From Apophysomyces variabilis (lineage: Eukaryota; Mucoromycota; Mucoromycetes; Mucorales; Mucoraceae): a DNA stretch of 64,000 bases. Position numbers and translations under genes: made by a program. The notes under the pieces were generated by a model. It worked only from the letters and a program-made list of their open reading frames with translations, did no database searches and had not been told where the DNA came from. Below are positions 34,855 to 45,918 of the stretch, one piece after another. The stretch lies in NCBI GenBank assembly GCA_002749535.1, contig MZZL01000136.1, positions 142,339 through 206,338 on the forward strand, given 5' to 3'. Each line of letters opens with the position of its first letter. Positions within the stretch are counted from its first letter, which is position 1.

Positions 34855-36389
34855 TTATGAATAGCCAACCGATAAGTCATTCAAAGCAACGCAAACCGCT
34901 GCTTTGTTATGTCCACTGTATTGACGGATCGTTTCACCTTGCGATAATTCCCATAATCGTGCAACATGATCTGACGAAGCTAATCCACGCAGCAGAATGA
35001 ACGATAAGTCTCCACCTTTCATCCTTCTTTATCCTTTACCTGTAACCAAATAAGCGGAGTCAGCTGAAAATGCGCAATCCCACACCCATCGTTGATGTCC
35101 CGTTAAGACCATCTCTAGTTTAAATTTCTCTGTGCTCCATATCTTGACCGTTTTATCTGCCGAGCAAGTAGCCAACAATCTTTTTTGTTGGAGGCATAAG
35201 TTTAGTACCGCTTAACCACACAAAGATAGCTTTACCTGGTATCGGGGCTTAATACACAACGAAGGATGTAATCATTGTGAGCTGACCATTTATACAATGG
35301 CTCTACATCTGCTAGAGCAGATGCACTACTACTCATCTTCCACACATAACAGTTGCCCTGAGAAAATCTTTCAGTCTCCCGTTTTCACGTGGGAACACCA
35401 TTCTTGTCTTATACCTTATTATTTGCGGCTATCAGAGTAGAACCATCCGATGCCACTGTTACGGACCGCATCGGAACGCCTTCTTCTGGAACCTGGAGAC
35501 GCACACATATATACGTATTTCCTCTTAATAGCCCGTTCAACTATCTGCAGGATTACTCCTTACCAGCTCATGCGTGCAAGCATGCGCTGTCAGATCCCAA
35601 ATCTTGACACTTCCGTTTTGATCACATGTGATCAGTTCGCCTTGGTTTGCATGCATGACAGCATCGTTAATGGGTGCACCGTTGTCGAAATTCCGAGTTA
35701 AAACAGGATTACGCCCAGCCCTATTATCATCATTCCCAACATATATGAATAAGCAGGGCACCGTTTCCACGTCTATTTGCACCTTGTATCCCAAATCTTT
35801 AAGTGTCCATCTTCACTTGCCGTAAACATCCATCGGCCCTCTCCATGGAATCCTGTGGCGGTGATATTGCCAGTATGATCGCCAAAGACAGCAAACTGAA
35901 AAAGAGAAGCCAAAGATGGTCAGATGGGTTAATGCAAATCAAGACTTTTCGTACAGGGTTCCCATTTGAACTATTGATATCGTAAAGTCGAACACTGTGG
36001 TTGCCTATCATATCGATTTGGGTGAGAAAAAGATAAAAAAATTAGCTCGAGTCGCGTAGTCTGCATAAGAGACTGTTCTTTTACCTGCTGCAGCGAGGAT
36101 CGTTTTATCAGGTGAGACGCATAACCGATTCACTTGCTGTTGAATTGCAAAAAAAAATAAAGAGTTGCATAAGTTCGTCGGAAAGACCGAGAGAAGAAAA
36201 GGTGATTGGAGGGGTCATTCAACATACGGAATCAGCGTGTTGTATCGTTCGAGCACAGATGCCACTCAAAGCTTCCCAGAAACGGATCGTGTTATCATAT
36301 CCTGCTGTGACTAATATGACAGAATGGCTATCATTCTGGAGAGATTGCATTTGTTCATAGTTCTGTTCCTCCTGCTGCCTGTCTGCCAT
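34855..36389 (-). CDS. LST8: LST8, WD40 subunit of TOR complexes
   Basis: Nine exons: 36389-36228, 36136-36085, 36004-35955, 35895-35783, 35720-35564, 35492-35415, 35357-35236, 35179-35040 and 34979-34855 (332 residues; eight introns of 56-91 nt, all GT-AG). Every junction keeps frame and the LST8 alignment. Seven WD repeats are visible: [113 protein letters not shown] and [23 protein letters not shown]8 binds the TOR kinase domain in TORC1 and TORC2. A Gln/Glu-rich stretch of about 20 residues precedes the first blade. It is the most intron-dense gene in the window. Confidence 0.95.
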
Positions 36390-37624
36390 TTAGAAAGAAA
36401 AATAAAAAGGGAAGAGAGAAAAGAGTGTGAAAGAAAGGAAATGAAAAGAAGACTCAGCTGCAATTCAACTCCGACATCCTCGACATTTAAGGAAACGTAT
36501 TGTGCGCTAGGGCACATGGTTAAAAGTGTCACTTTGAAAAGAAGGGATCCATAAAGCAGTCAAATATATTATGATTGCTTATTGATAATGAATTGATTAA
36601 TATCTCATTCTGTGCACCAACAAAGCTGCATTACGAGATATTGGAAAAAAATGATACCTAACGGCTGGCTTATTTTTACATAATGGTGAACCAACTTCAA
36701 CCGAGATAAAGTTGGTGATCTTACGACTTCTGCTGAACAAGCAAGCAAGCATAAATCCATGGCAAAATCTCTGCGAGATATAATGGAGCATGACATCGAC
36801 ATAGTTAGGGGTCATCATGTACTGGCTATGGTTGCAGCAGTTCTTCCGTGACCAGGTTGGAGGAGGTGCCTCTACCATTCAGTTGCTGGTCAACAAGTTG
36901 AACCCTGGTGGAGAGCATACCTCGAAGAATAGAGCCTGTAATTGAGGCCAAAGGAGAAGACACACAGTATAAATACCTTAAAAAATAAAAATGTGCATCT
37001 GTTCTTTGACGTCTATTTTATGTCTCGAAGTCATTTCACGCCTTATATTTCTGCTTTCTATGAATTGTTGAAGGTTGAATTTAGGATAGTGATTTATTTG
37101 TCTCACGTAAATATCAATTGTACCACTTCTCCTAAGGGGAACAATGCTGGCAGAGGAGCTTGCAATTAATCTTTGCCTTGCAGTTACAGCTATTCTTCTT
37201 TTCTGCTATGGCATTTCTTGCATTTTCCCACGCTCTTTTTAGTTCCTTTCATACTATGTTAATGGCAAAAAAGGACACTTTGCCAAAAAAAGTTCTGCCA
37301 TGACAATGTGCTTATTATCATCAAGCATTAGCCTTTTTGTATAACTCACTAAAGAAGTCTTGCTTTTCCACTTGCTATATAATTATTGAAGAAGGTTAGT
37401 AATTTGTAATATTTCCATCTAGTATTTCCGAGAGAAACGGATTACTGTTCTTTGAATTACATCACCAATGGAATTAACAGTTTGCATCAAGCTTCCAGTT
37501 GTTTGCATTGTGTCCTTAATATGTCAACCAGTACCCTCAACTCGTAGGGTGATACGCATACAAAGATATTAATGGTTCCTTGCATAGGATCCTGCCCACT
37601 TTTCTTCGTATTCTAGGGTGCTTT
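36390..37624. other. Intergenic
   Basis: About 1.2 kb upstream of LST8; a short A/G-rich stretch near 36400-36440 may be part of its promoter. Short frames on both strands lack recognisable features. Confidence 0.35.
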
Positions 37625-38560
37625 TTAAACTAGATACAAATATAGTTTAATAATGCATTTATAATTGTATTTTCTACAAAACTTACTTATGAAGTAGACA
37701 AGGATTTTCGCCTTTATCCTATCAGCAGTTGCCTTTTCTGCTGCTTTCTTCGTCTTGTTTTCATCTTCTACATCCTGCTCCTTTTGCACTTCGTTTGCGG
37801 TGGTTTTCTTTTTAGTTCTGCTACTCGCATAGGCACCTGCTGCTTTTCCCTCTAATCCACGGTATCTAGCCTTAGCCTTATCATACGCTGGCTTGTTGCG
37901 GTTATATACAAGCGTTTGAACTACTTTTTCCACCTCGGTGTAATCCTCGCTATTTTTCTCAAAACAACCGCCCATCTTTGATCTTAAGTGCTGCGACATA
38001 TACCGCCCACCGAGAATACGTACTGACTGCAGGAATATACTTTCGACAGCTCCAACTAAAGCCTTGTCGTTGTCAGTAAAAAATAATCCAACCTGACCTT
38101 GGGCCAGATAAGGGATCGCATGGTCGACAGAAGCCCATCACACGTTCGCGCTTTTCGTTAGCGACAAATGCAGATTCAATCAAGAAATTACGCAACTGAA
38201 TATTTTCTAAATTGCTAACACCGACAATATTGACTAGAGGCAGGTTGTTCATATTTGTGCCACATGTTGCGTCGATCACAACAACTTCAGGAAATGCACG
38301 GGCTTTCTGGATTGCTGCCTCACGTCTGAAGAAAAGTATATCCAGGTGATTATTATCATTAATTTTTGTCGCAATTTTTTAGTTTCTGGCTTGCAAAAAC
38401 TCCACGAGATCAACGAAATCGCTTTTCCGCTGGTCGCGCAGCAATTGCATAAGATTGTACAAATCCTTTCTTGTCACGACAAGTTGTCCAGTATCATCCC
38501 TCATTTCTTCATGAATTTTCCCGGATTGTTCCTATCGCTCCTCATGGATATCATGCATCA
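37625..38560 (-). pseudogene. Mutator-like (MULE) transposase remnant
   Basis: Pieces in different frames on the minus strand read in order like a MULE transposase: an upstream segment (GQLVVTRKDLYNLMQLLRDQ, about 38390-38500), the DDE entry VVIDATCGTNMNNLPLVNIV with the first catalytic Asp (38220-38285), FFTDNDKALVGAVESIFLQS with the second acidic motif (about 38030-38085), and a Lys/Glu-rich part that ends near 37680. Stops and frame changes separate the pieces, and the third acidic residue with the CCHC/SWIM zinc finger is missing. Terminal inverted repeats were not located. It is a decayed Mutator-superfamily element. Confidence 0.75.
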
Positions 38561-39110
38561 ATTGTCTTCATTGCTAGCTTACGGTGCTTATACAGTATAA
38601 GATCAGCATCAAGTGCATGATTGTTCTCGCTTGAAGCAGAAACGTGAACGATTGTCCATTTTTTGGTTCGTGCTTTCACAAAGGCGTGTATAAACCACCC
38701 ACAACCTGTTTTCTTTGTTGTGCTCTACCGCTGACGATCCCCGCTAGACAATCCATGTGTGTTTCGGTAATTGCCCCATGGACACACTGGATATACACAT
38801 TTCTGTTGTTACAGCGTTTCGTACCGGCAGCAAATCTTAAGTCTCTAGTATTGGCTTGAGCGATAACCAAAACTTATTTCTTCGAGTCATAAGTTGAGTT
38901 TAACAAATCAAGGATCGTTGTTTAGTAAGAAAAATAACGTAAAAACAGTGGAAATAGAATGGTATAATTGACGTTGTAATACCTACAAGTCACTTCGAAT
39001 ATATGATCTTATTGGTTTGTCATTAGTTTATGATATCTCCTACAGCTCCATGTTGACTACAATATGTCAATTGACAGCGTAGACAGACATACTCGTAAGA
39101 AATTCCACTA
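38561..39110. other. Intergenic
   Basis: About 550 bases between the MULE remnant and a MITE-like element. Short frames only; may include the decayed 5' end of the MULE. Confidence 0.3.
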
Positions 39111-39206
39111 CGGGACACTCCAGTATGGGACAATCCACCTGTTTATAGTAACCATCACCATCTTTATTTTAGAAAGTGATCAGGATTGGGGAATTGGAGT
39201 GTCCCG
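39111..39206. repeat. MITE-like element, family B
   Basis: Perfect 12-base terminal inverted repeats, CGGGACACTCCA at 39111-39122 and TGGAGTGTCCCG at 39195-39206, with further matching CAATCC/GGATTG inside, enclose a 96-base non-coding AT-rich interior. The left flank ends in TA. Size, AT content and inverted ends fit a miniature DNA transposon. Confidence 0.6.
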
Positions 39207-40492
39207 TTGGCGTGTCCGCAGTAATTCCCAACGGAAAGCACAGACATTGGTACCTTCTGCTTCCAGTCAAATTCGGAAACCACTATATAGTACATGTTGA
39301 GTCAGTACCCATTGCAACAGAATAATCCTTCTTCTTGCTTTTATCCAGTTGCATATTAAAACATAGACCAAATAATACCGCGTTCAAGCCTGCATCAATC
39401 TATCAATTCTTCCTGTTATCTTTTCTATCCAGCATTCATGTTTGGATCCAGTATTTGCTTAGCTACCGTGGCGGCAGCAACCAATACTCTAATGTTGAAT
39501 GCTGCACCTGGCATAGAGATCATCATGTCGTTTCCAGTTAGTACAATACCTGCTGCTGGTTTTCCTTGCAAAATTTACCGTCCAACACGGAAAACGTACT
39601 TACTGGCAAAGTTCAAATGCTTTTTTTTTAGTTCTTCAGTCCTATCGCTTCGGAAGCTGAGATTAGATCAGTACTCCTTGATACGAACAGCTTGCCCAAA
39701 ATTTGCGACATCTTACCTGAGAATTATTGATCAGAGATCTGAATTAGAGACGGTGGATCCAGGGAAAGTCCCAGCAAGGCTTCCAACTATGTCAATATAT
39801 TCACCAGTATAGTTCTTTATTATAGTAGCGCGTTTTGTGAATAAAGCAGGCATTTTATCTATCTATTTTATTTTCTTTTGATGATCACATCTGGCATTTC
39901 TCGCGTCAAGAAAATCATTTATCATCCACAATATTATCCAATAGCTTGCCTTAAAATTCTTTATTTAGCTCCCATAATCCACATTCAATTTCATCGTACA
40001 TACACTTGATAAACATACTAATAAAACCCCGTGTCTCTGATGATTTACCGCGCTAGCTATCGACGGCAAACGCCAACTTTGTTTGCATGTACGTTGATTG
40101 GCTGCGGTACTGCAACACATGTTCGTTGCACAAACAGCAGGAACCGCATCAGTTTGCTGCTGCTGCTGCTTCTGTTCTTCTTGTTATTTGTAGTAGTAGT
40201 AGTACTACGCTGTGATCCCCTGACTTGCTGTCGATCTTTAACGGAAGAAGAGGACTACTGCACAACAGACTCTATGTGCTATTGTTTACGCATCATGGTG
40301 CGATAAAGGTAGTACAAAGCATAAATGATGTTGCAGCTTAGCCTGTGAAGGTTTTGGTTTGTTTCCGTTTCTTTTTTCAATGCCGTGTGGGTGACTGACG
40401 ATACATAAAACTACAGCGTCATACCTGAACATGCCGGCGGGGTTACATCGATAACTGATCCATCGCTATCCTCAAGAGAAAGAAGAACATAG
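39207..40492. other. Intergenic
   Basis: About 1.3 kb of AT-rich DNA. Frames at 39438-39812 and 40031-40306 (the latter with a Leu/Val-rich stretch derived from CTG/GTA repeats) have no recognisable family. Confidence 0.3.
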
Positions 40493-40613
40493 CACTATGG
40501 GAAATGTGAGTTCCTTCTGGTCTCCATCAGTTCCTATTGAGCTATTTCTGGTTCCTTATGTACTATTTTCTATAAAGTAAAAAATAGTACATCAGGAGCC
40601 ATTTCCCATAGTG
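40493..40613 (+). mobile_element. MITE-like element, family A, copy 2 (intact ends)
   Basis: Terminal inverted repeats CACTATGGGAAATG (from 40493) and CATTTCCCATAGTG-type sequence (to 40613) bound a 121-base element. It is flanked by TAG on both sides (40490-40492 and 40614-40616), a candidate 3-base target duplication. The right half can fold back on the left-centre (GTACTATTTT and AAAATAGTAC around a short loop near 40570), giving a long hairpin. The left 75 bases are almost identical to 16694-16770. No coding capacity; it must have been moved by another element's transposase. Confidence 0.8.
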
Positions 40614-40649
40614 TAGGATGACTTCTTGGCGAAACGGATATGAGATAGA

Positions 40650-40687
40650 ACACACGTACACACACACACATATATATATGTGTATAT
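40650..40687. repeat. CA/TA simple repeat
   Basis: A (CA)n tract passing into (TA)n and TGTATA, a microsatellite just downstream of the family A MITE. Confidence 0.85.
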
Positions 40688-41402
40688 GATAACGCATTCA
40701 TTGTATGTAAGATAAAAATGCTATGTATGTGGAACGGATTTTTGAAACTCGGCGTCCCTGATAAGGTGCTCTCTGAACGGACAATCTGTGAGGGAAACCC
40801 CTAATTGACCGTTAGGCACGAGATGTTAGTGAACTCTGACACACATCTCTCTCAGATTGAATTACTCTGTACGTTAAGCTTCTATATTATACAACTGGAT
40901 CGCAATGTACCCTTACTGGGGATAGTCGCTGTATCCAGATGGTAACCACGGCCCTTGGATTTTACGCCGCTTCTTGGAGACAAGCATGGATCGATCATGT
41001 GTTTGATTATGGTATTCTCTATTTCCATCTCTTGATAGATGCATATGGGCGCGCGCATCACACATGGAGCATCTACAGCGCAGAAAGATGGTTATTGCAT
41101 GTTGATCATTAAGACTAAGAAACACAAGCAGAAATGCCCCTTCCATCACACTCGCTCTTTCTCACTCTGGGTTGACTTATTTTCAAGCAATTGATAATCG
41201 GCTTTTTCTTTTTTGCCACAAGTGCTCCTTTTATTATTTTATTTGCTCTTTGCATGAATTCTGAGAACCGAAAAACCGATCGCGCGTCTACGCAAACGGA
41301 AAGTCTATAAAGTGATGAGGGAAAACAGAACTTACGGTCTTATTCATTCCATCACAACCATCCTTTTCTCTTTGCAACAGCCTTATTGATCTTTCAATCA
41401 TC
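40688..41402. other. Intergenic with promoter of a small secreted peptide gene
   Basis: About 700 bases without a gene. A TATAAA box at about 41306-41311 lies about 95 bases upstream of the next ATG, and a pyrimidine-rich CTTTTCTCTTTGC stretch sits between them, as in highly expressed fungal genes. Confidence 0.4.
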
Positions 41403-41552
41403 ATGCGATTGACTCTTCTCGCGGCAGCTATCTGTGTCTACCTTGCTACCTTATCGCAAGCTTTTTCAGTGGGTTCCCATATTAAGAGAGGTGCTGGCGC
41501 TGATGTTGGCGTACACCGTCCTGTTAAGCATACTATCAGGCCTCCTCCCTAG
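41403..41552 (+). CDS. Small secreted peptide precursor A (shared leader, Lys-Arg site)
   Basis: An ATG at 41403 opens a 49-residue frame ending at TAG 41550-41552. It starts with a clear signal peptide (MRLTLLAAAICVYLATLSQA), then a short spacer and a dibasic Lys-Arg (SHIKR) followed by a Gly/Val/Pro-rich tail of about 20 residues. The leader matches that of precursor C (42953) at M-R-x-[TS]-L ... IC-x-x-LATL-x-QAF ... KR, whereas the parts after KR are unrelated. After the TAG the same frame continues with a Pro/Arg-rich stretch to about 41710, so the stop may be a recent truncation. A TATA box lies upstream. The product may be a Kex2-processed secreted peptide; its role is unknown. Confidence 0.55.
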   Translation: MRLTLLAAAICVYLATLSQAFSVGSHIKRGAGADVGVHRPVKHTIRPPP

Positions 41553-42334
41553 CCTACTGGCAAAGCTCCTCTACGTCCTCCACGTTGTCCGCCCCTCCCC
41601 CACCAAACCCATGTGATAGCATATCCGTTCGTGTTAAGACTGGGTAGAATCACACATTTGCACGCAATAAAAATAAAGGAAAAAATAAAGATCGTCAATT
41701 TCCAAAGGTAAGAGAAACGAATAGTAAGGGAATACATTTGGAACTGGGGAATCTTGCGATTCAACTTGCTACAAGTCCTATGTGTTCTGATAGCAATGTC
41801 CAGAACACTTTCAATGGGTCGTACGATTCAGTTGCAGTGACTGAGAATTGTCGTTCGACAACTGGAACATAAAGCAAGACAAATAGCAGAAGATCATCTG
41901 TGTTTTTCAATGGCTCGGATAACATCAACAAATTGCTGTGAATTATTCTATACAGTTTAAAAGAGTTGAAACAATAGTGTTTATGTATAGACAATGTAGC
42001 AAATAGCTATGCAGCGTCGGTCGGTTAGGTGGCTCATACAGAGTTATATGTTTCATTTAGCAATTATAGACTTGTTTTACATTTCTTGGTCTGCGTAAAT
42101 ACATTGTAAAAAGCAATGATTGGTTTTACAAGTGAGATACAACTTGCAGGTATCAAACTGAGATAGGTTTGAGTCTCTGCACATGCCTCGCTAAATGTAC
42201 TGTGATAGTTATTCAACCTTATTGGACGAAACTACCGGGAATAAATCCATAGGCACGCTGGTTTGCTGTTTTTACGTGACAAAACTGCTGAACGGCAAGT
42301 TTAGACATGAGTGCCGGTATTATGGCCTGTAACT
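41553..42334. other. Intergenic
   Basis: About 780 bases between peptide genes A and B. Apart from the Pro/Arg-rich readthrough extension of precursor A, no coding region is supported. Confidence 0.35.
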
Positions 42335-42601
42335 TTAATACCAGAAAGAAACCAAGCCCATGCACAGTGACAAACAGCAATGGCACCAAGGAGAGCTGGC
42401 AGCCGCGTCATCGATAAAGCCATTAATAAGCTTACCAAGTGCACCAATGTCATTAGCGTCGGCGAGATCAGCATTGACACTAACAGCAGCGTTGCTATGG
42501 ATTCCTATCTGACGCTTCTTCTGGCCGAAATCCATTGTAAAAGCTTGAGAGGACATATTAGGGCAGAGACATACAACGGTGACAGGAAGAGTTGATTGCA
42601 T
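42335..42601 (-). CDS. Small secreted peptide precursor B (shared leader, Lys-Lys-Arg site)
   Basis: An 88-residue frame from a true ATG at 42599-42601 to a stop at 42335. The N-terminus (MQSTLPVTVVCLCPNMSSQA) resembles the leaders of precursors A and C, followed by F-T-M-D-F-G-Q and Lys-Lys-Arg. The predicted mature part begins with Gln and is rich in Ala, Asn and Asp (NAAVSVNADLADANDIGALG), reminiscent of the Asn/Asp/Val-rich mature part of C. The extreme C-terminus is Cys/Trp-rich and may be intron or 3' flank read in frame. The leader is less hydrophobic than in A and C, so this copy may be decaying. Function unknown. Confidence 0.45.
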   Translation of the reverse strand: MQSTLPVTVVCLCPNMSSQAFTMDFGQKKRQIGIHSNAAVSVNADLADANDIGALGKLINGFIDDAAASSPWCHCCLSLCMGLVSFWY

Positions 42602-42952
42602 GATGAAATGAACAAGAACTGTTTCCGGACGTATTCATTGACTATAGAACCAATACACGCTCCAATTGGAACATGGAAATGCTTTCGGAATGGCCAGAAA
42701 AGATGCTGTTTCTTCCAACTTTGTCGTCAAAGCTCCCAATTCTGCCAGGTATCAGATTGGCTCATAACTGTATTCCAAACGATAACGCTGACGACAAATC
42801 GATCAGAAACAAAATTTTTCTGATAGTTTCAAGAAACTCTCCATGTTCCGACTATAATGCTTATAACAGCGATAATAAGCAAAAGGGCAGGAAAAGGTTT
42901 TCTTTTTTGCTTAGTTGCATCAGAATAAGCAGGTTCTTTTCATCTTTTGACG

Positions 42953-43195
42953 ATGCGAGTAAGCCTTTCTCACACCATTATCTGTCTTTGTCTAGCTACT
43001 TTGCCCCAAGCGTTTCCAATGCACCGGCATTTCAAGAGAAATGCTGCTGATATTAGTACCAATGTTAGTATCGGTGATATCGTTGCGCCTGTTAATGTCT
43101 TATTTGATAGCGATCTCGGTGATAATGGTGTGGCACAAGCTGACAATGGTCTAACTAGCCTACCTGCTGATAACAGCGCCGCTGGTGGACTTTGA
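42953..43195 (+). CDS. Small secreted peptide precursor C (shared leader, Lys-Arg site)
   Basis: An 80-residue frame from ATG 42953 to TGA at 43193-43195. The signal peptide MRVSLSHTIICLCLATLPQA is followed by a His-containing spacer and Lys-Arg (HRHFKR). The remaining 50 residues are acidic and rich in Asn, Asp, Val and Gly (ADISTNVSIGDIVAPVNVLF, DSDLGDNGVAQADNGL), with no cysteines. Leader similarity to precursor A (1.5 kb away, same strand) and B (350 bases away, opposite strand) marks a local gene family whose leader is conserved and whose cargo varies. No domain is recognised. Expected to pass through the secretory pathway and be cut by a kexin-type protease. Confidence 0.6.
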   Translation: MRVSLSHTIICLCLATLPQAFPMHRHFKRNAADISTNVSIGDIVAPVNVLFDSDLGDNGVAQADNGLTSLPADNSAAGGL

Positions 43196-43689
43196 ATTTC
43201 TCTGCGCAACGATTCTGTCCCATTCCAATGTACATCGAACTGTAATCGTTACTATGGATAGATCAAACGCCCATATACAAGACAAAAAGAAATAAAACTG
43301 TGCAGGCTTGAAAAGAAAAAAAAACAGGACCAGTGTGGCTTTAGTATTGCGTACATAAACCACACATTTACCTTGATTGAATGATTCCAAGCTGTGTGTA
43401 ATCTTTAAACACGTCTGGTAATTTCTATAGCATTTAGCAGAGGTCATTAGCTTTAAACACGCTATGTATTGTCTAAACCAAAGATATAACGCTGAGTCCA
43501 CAAAGAAAGGGAAGTTAATCCGTGTACTTTTTCAAGAGGATCGCATCAATACTTTGATTATTCGAAAGGGTGATATTTAATCAAGCTGCTATATCGCTTG
43601 GCAAGAAGTGATACTAAAACTTTTGCGGGACACGATGTATCTTAAACCATGCGGGTGTGATTTTACAATAACAATAGAAAAAGAAATTC
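43196..43689. other. Intergenic
   Basis: About 490 bases between precursor C and the truncated transposon copy. Nothing supported; part may be unrecognisably decayed element sequence. Confidence 0.3.
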
Positions 43690-44612
43690 GTTTCAAACTG
43701 CATGTATACAATGGGACATCGTTCTTATTCCTGCCGATGCTAAAATAGAAGGAGGAATTTGGTGGATTGGATACATATCCAAGACGTATTGCTTTTAAGA
43801 CATTTTGAGCTCGGTTTTGTGCTTCGTGGTCGAACAAAGAAAGTGCTGTTTATTGCGCACAAGAGGTCTCCATATTCCCTGAATAAGTTTTCTATCACTG
43901 GGTACAACGTCCCTGACCCTGCGAAATATCCACGAAGGTTTAGTGGTCAACAAGTAATCCCAGCTAAGGTTCTTTGGAAGTAAGATATGCTTCCACCAAC
44001 TGACGATCCTCTTGGTTGACTACAAAGATAGCATCGCGCAGGCAACGAAAGAATTCTTTTGCCAAGCCATGTCGTCTTGAAATCTTGATTATATCCATCA
44101 GATAGAATACGTCTTTTAATATCCTAGGGTTTCCCTGACGGATAGCTCGATTGCTTCCTCCATGCTGTTATCGTCAGTCTCTTCCATAGGACGGCGAAGA
44201 GACGGTAACACATCTTCCAAAAGCTGTCTGTCGCCTTGTACATTATCCATAAACAAAGTTTCTGGGGCTTCATGCCCATATGCATTGTATGATTGAGTCA
44301 TCTGCCGGAAAGATGCTTTGAGGTGCGACGGTGATTTGGTGGAGACGAGCATCTGCATCCGGATCTCTTCATATTCGTTGCATACAGTGTAAAGTGCAGT
44401 GAAGATAGGCGCACTTCTGATCTTTGCTATATGCTTAATGATCTTGAAGGAATGGTCGCCTTTCAGAATTTTTCCACCGATTTGCATCATCTGTTTATCG
44501 ATCAATGGTCATAATTCATCCATGATTCTAGTGTAGACCTGACGCAAATAGGCTGACGATGGAACAAAGCTGGCATATCTTTGTATATCACTGAGACTGG
44601 AAAAGTTGGCAG
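43690..44612 (-). pseudogene. Truncated copy of the 1.3-4.3 kb transposon-type gene
   Basis: The DNA is highly similar to 2400-3340 in the same orientation. The best part (43980-44600) encodes nearly the same residues, for example IGGKILKGDHSFKIIKH, SAPIFTALYTVCNEYEEIRM and KASFRQMTQSYNAYGHEAPE. Differences include point changes, a frameshift in the FRVS region near 44140 (one base lost in the CCC run) and a stop near 44510. Similarity ends abruptly at about 44612 and fades toward 43690, so the N-terminal zinc-ribbon part and the C-terminal exon are missing. It cannot make a full protein. Confidence 0.9.
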
Positions 44613-44996
44613 CTGTGCCATTGGGCAATTAAGCACTGATTGCCAGTTGATTGTTACGAGATGTTCAACGTTGGTACTCTAAGCTTCGCAGTGGTAGCAC
44701 TCTATTTCGTAAATAAAATGTTGATTCGCATCATGATTTGTTGCATCCTTGTACGTTATTGTTATGCATGGAAGAATCCTAGGTCTATTGCACGTTTCTA
44801 ATCGGTCAAACTGATGCGAATTAAAGTAAACCACGTCATTTTCTATAAAGTCATAACGGTGCCTGGCGTCGAATTATTTCTTGCGCGAATGGGAAGGCCG
44901 GGGTTTTGGGCAACCCTCGCGTGACGCTTTATTTTTTAAGCCCTTTTCTCTGTTTTCCCTTGTCTGTCTTGTGTACAGCATATATATACATACGCC
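44613..44996. other. Promoter region of bL19m
   Basis: About 380 bases. A TATATATA box at about 44982 lies very close to the ATG, and pyrimidine-rich sequence (cccttttctctgttttccc) precedes it. No gene. Confidence 0.4.
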
Positions 44997-45578
44997 ATGA
45001 ACGCCATTCGATCTCTTGCTGCACGATTCACACGCCCCGGCGCAGGTGAGTGCTTCTTGATTGATATTATCATAGCCTCCAAAATATAAAAGGGACTAAC
45101 ATATTCATGGCACACAGTGTCTTATTCCACAGCTACTGCCGCTGCTTCCCCTAAAGGCAAGGTCAATGTCATGGAATACGTGGTGAATCAATCGGTAGAA
45201 CAAGCCAACGTCGATGGACGTCGTGAGCTTTTCTCCCGCAAGAATCCTAATGGCGTGAAACCTGGATCGATTGTGCTGGTCGAAACCTTGAATGCTGCCA
45301 ATGAGACTTCGACTTCCTCTTTCATGGGTGTCTGTATTGCCATTCGACGCAAAGGAATCGACACTTCATTTACTCTCCGTAATATCGTTATGCGCGTGGG
45401 TGTTGAACAACGGTTCTCCCTTTACTCTCCTCTTGTCAAATCAGTCCGTATCTTGCAGAACCCAACCGAATGGAAAGTGAGGAGAGCCAAGCTGTTCTAT
45501 CTAAGACACAATCCTGGAAAAGCTTTCCAACCTCTCCAGAACCTTTGGCGTCAAGAACAAATCGCTGCAAAGAAATAA
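44997..45578 (+). CDS. Mitochondrial large-subunit ribosomal protein bL19m
   Basis: Two exons: 44997-45045 and 45118-45578 (169 residues; one 72-nt intron). The first exon encodes a basic, amphipathic mitochondrial presequence (MNAIRSLAARFTRPGA). The body has the L19 signature: KPGSIVLVETLNAANETSTS, FMGVCIAIRRKGIDTSFTLR, NIVMRVGVEQRFSLYSPLVK and RRAKLFYLRHNPGKAF (the family's R-R-A-K-L-Y-Y-L-R motif). It belongs to the inter-subunit face of the mitoribosome. It converges with the M28 protease gene; stops are about 340 bases apart. Confidence 0.94.
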
Positions 45579-45918
45579 GAGACAAAAAACATTGCACTTT
45601 ACCTAAATTACGCTAGAAAGACCCGCCGGACGTATTCAACGTATAGTACACATTTCGACAGGAACAATCAATTTTGCAGACGTTTCTAAAAACATCGGCA
45701 TACATATAAATACAATACACAGCGAAAACCAAAAAAAGATAAAAAAAAGTATCCATCCTTTTCTATTATTACTGTAAAACGATTGAAAACCGCACTTTGT
45801 TTCCCGTGTATTTTTTTTCTTTTCGCCTTTGTCGTACAATAAAACAAACTAGAAACACCCTAAGCAAACATTTGGCTGGGGGAACGACGCAAACTTTTGG
45901 ATTACTGTTATTGCTTTA

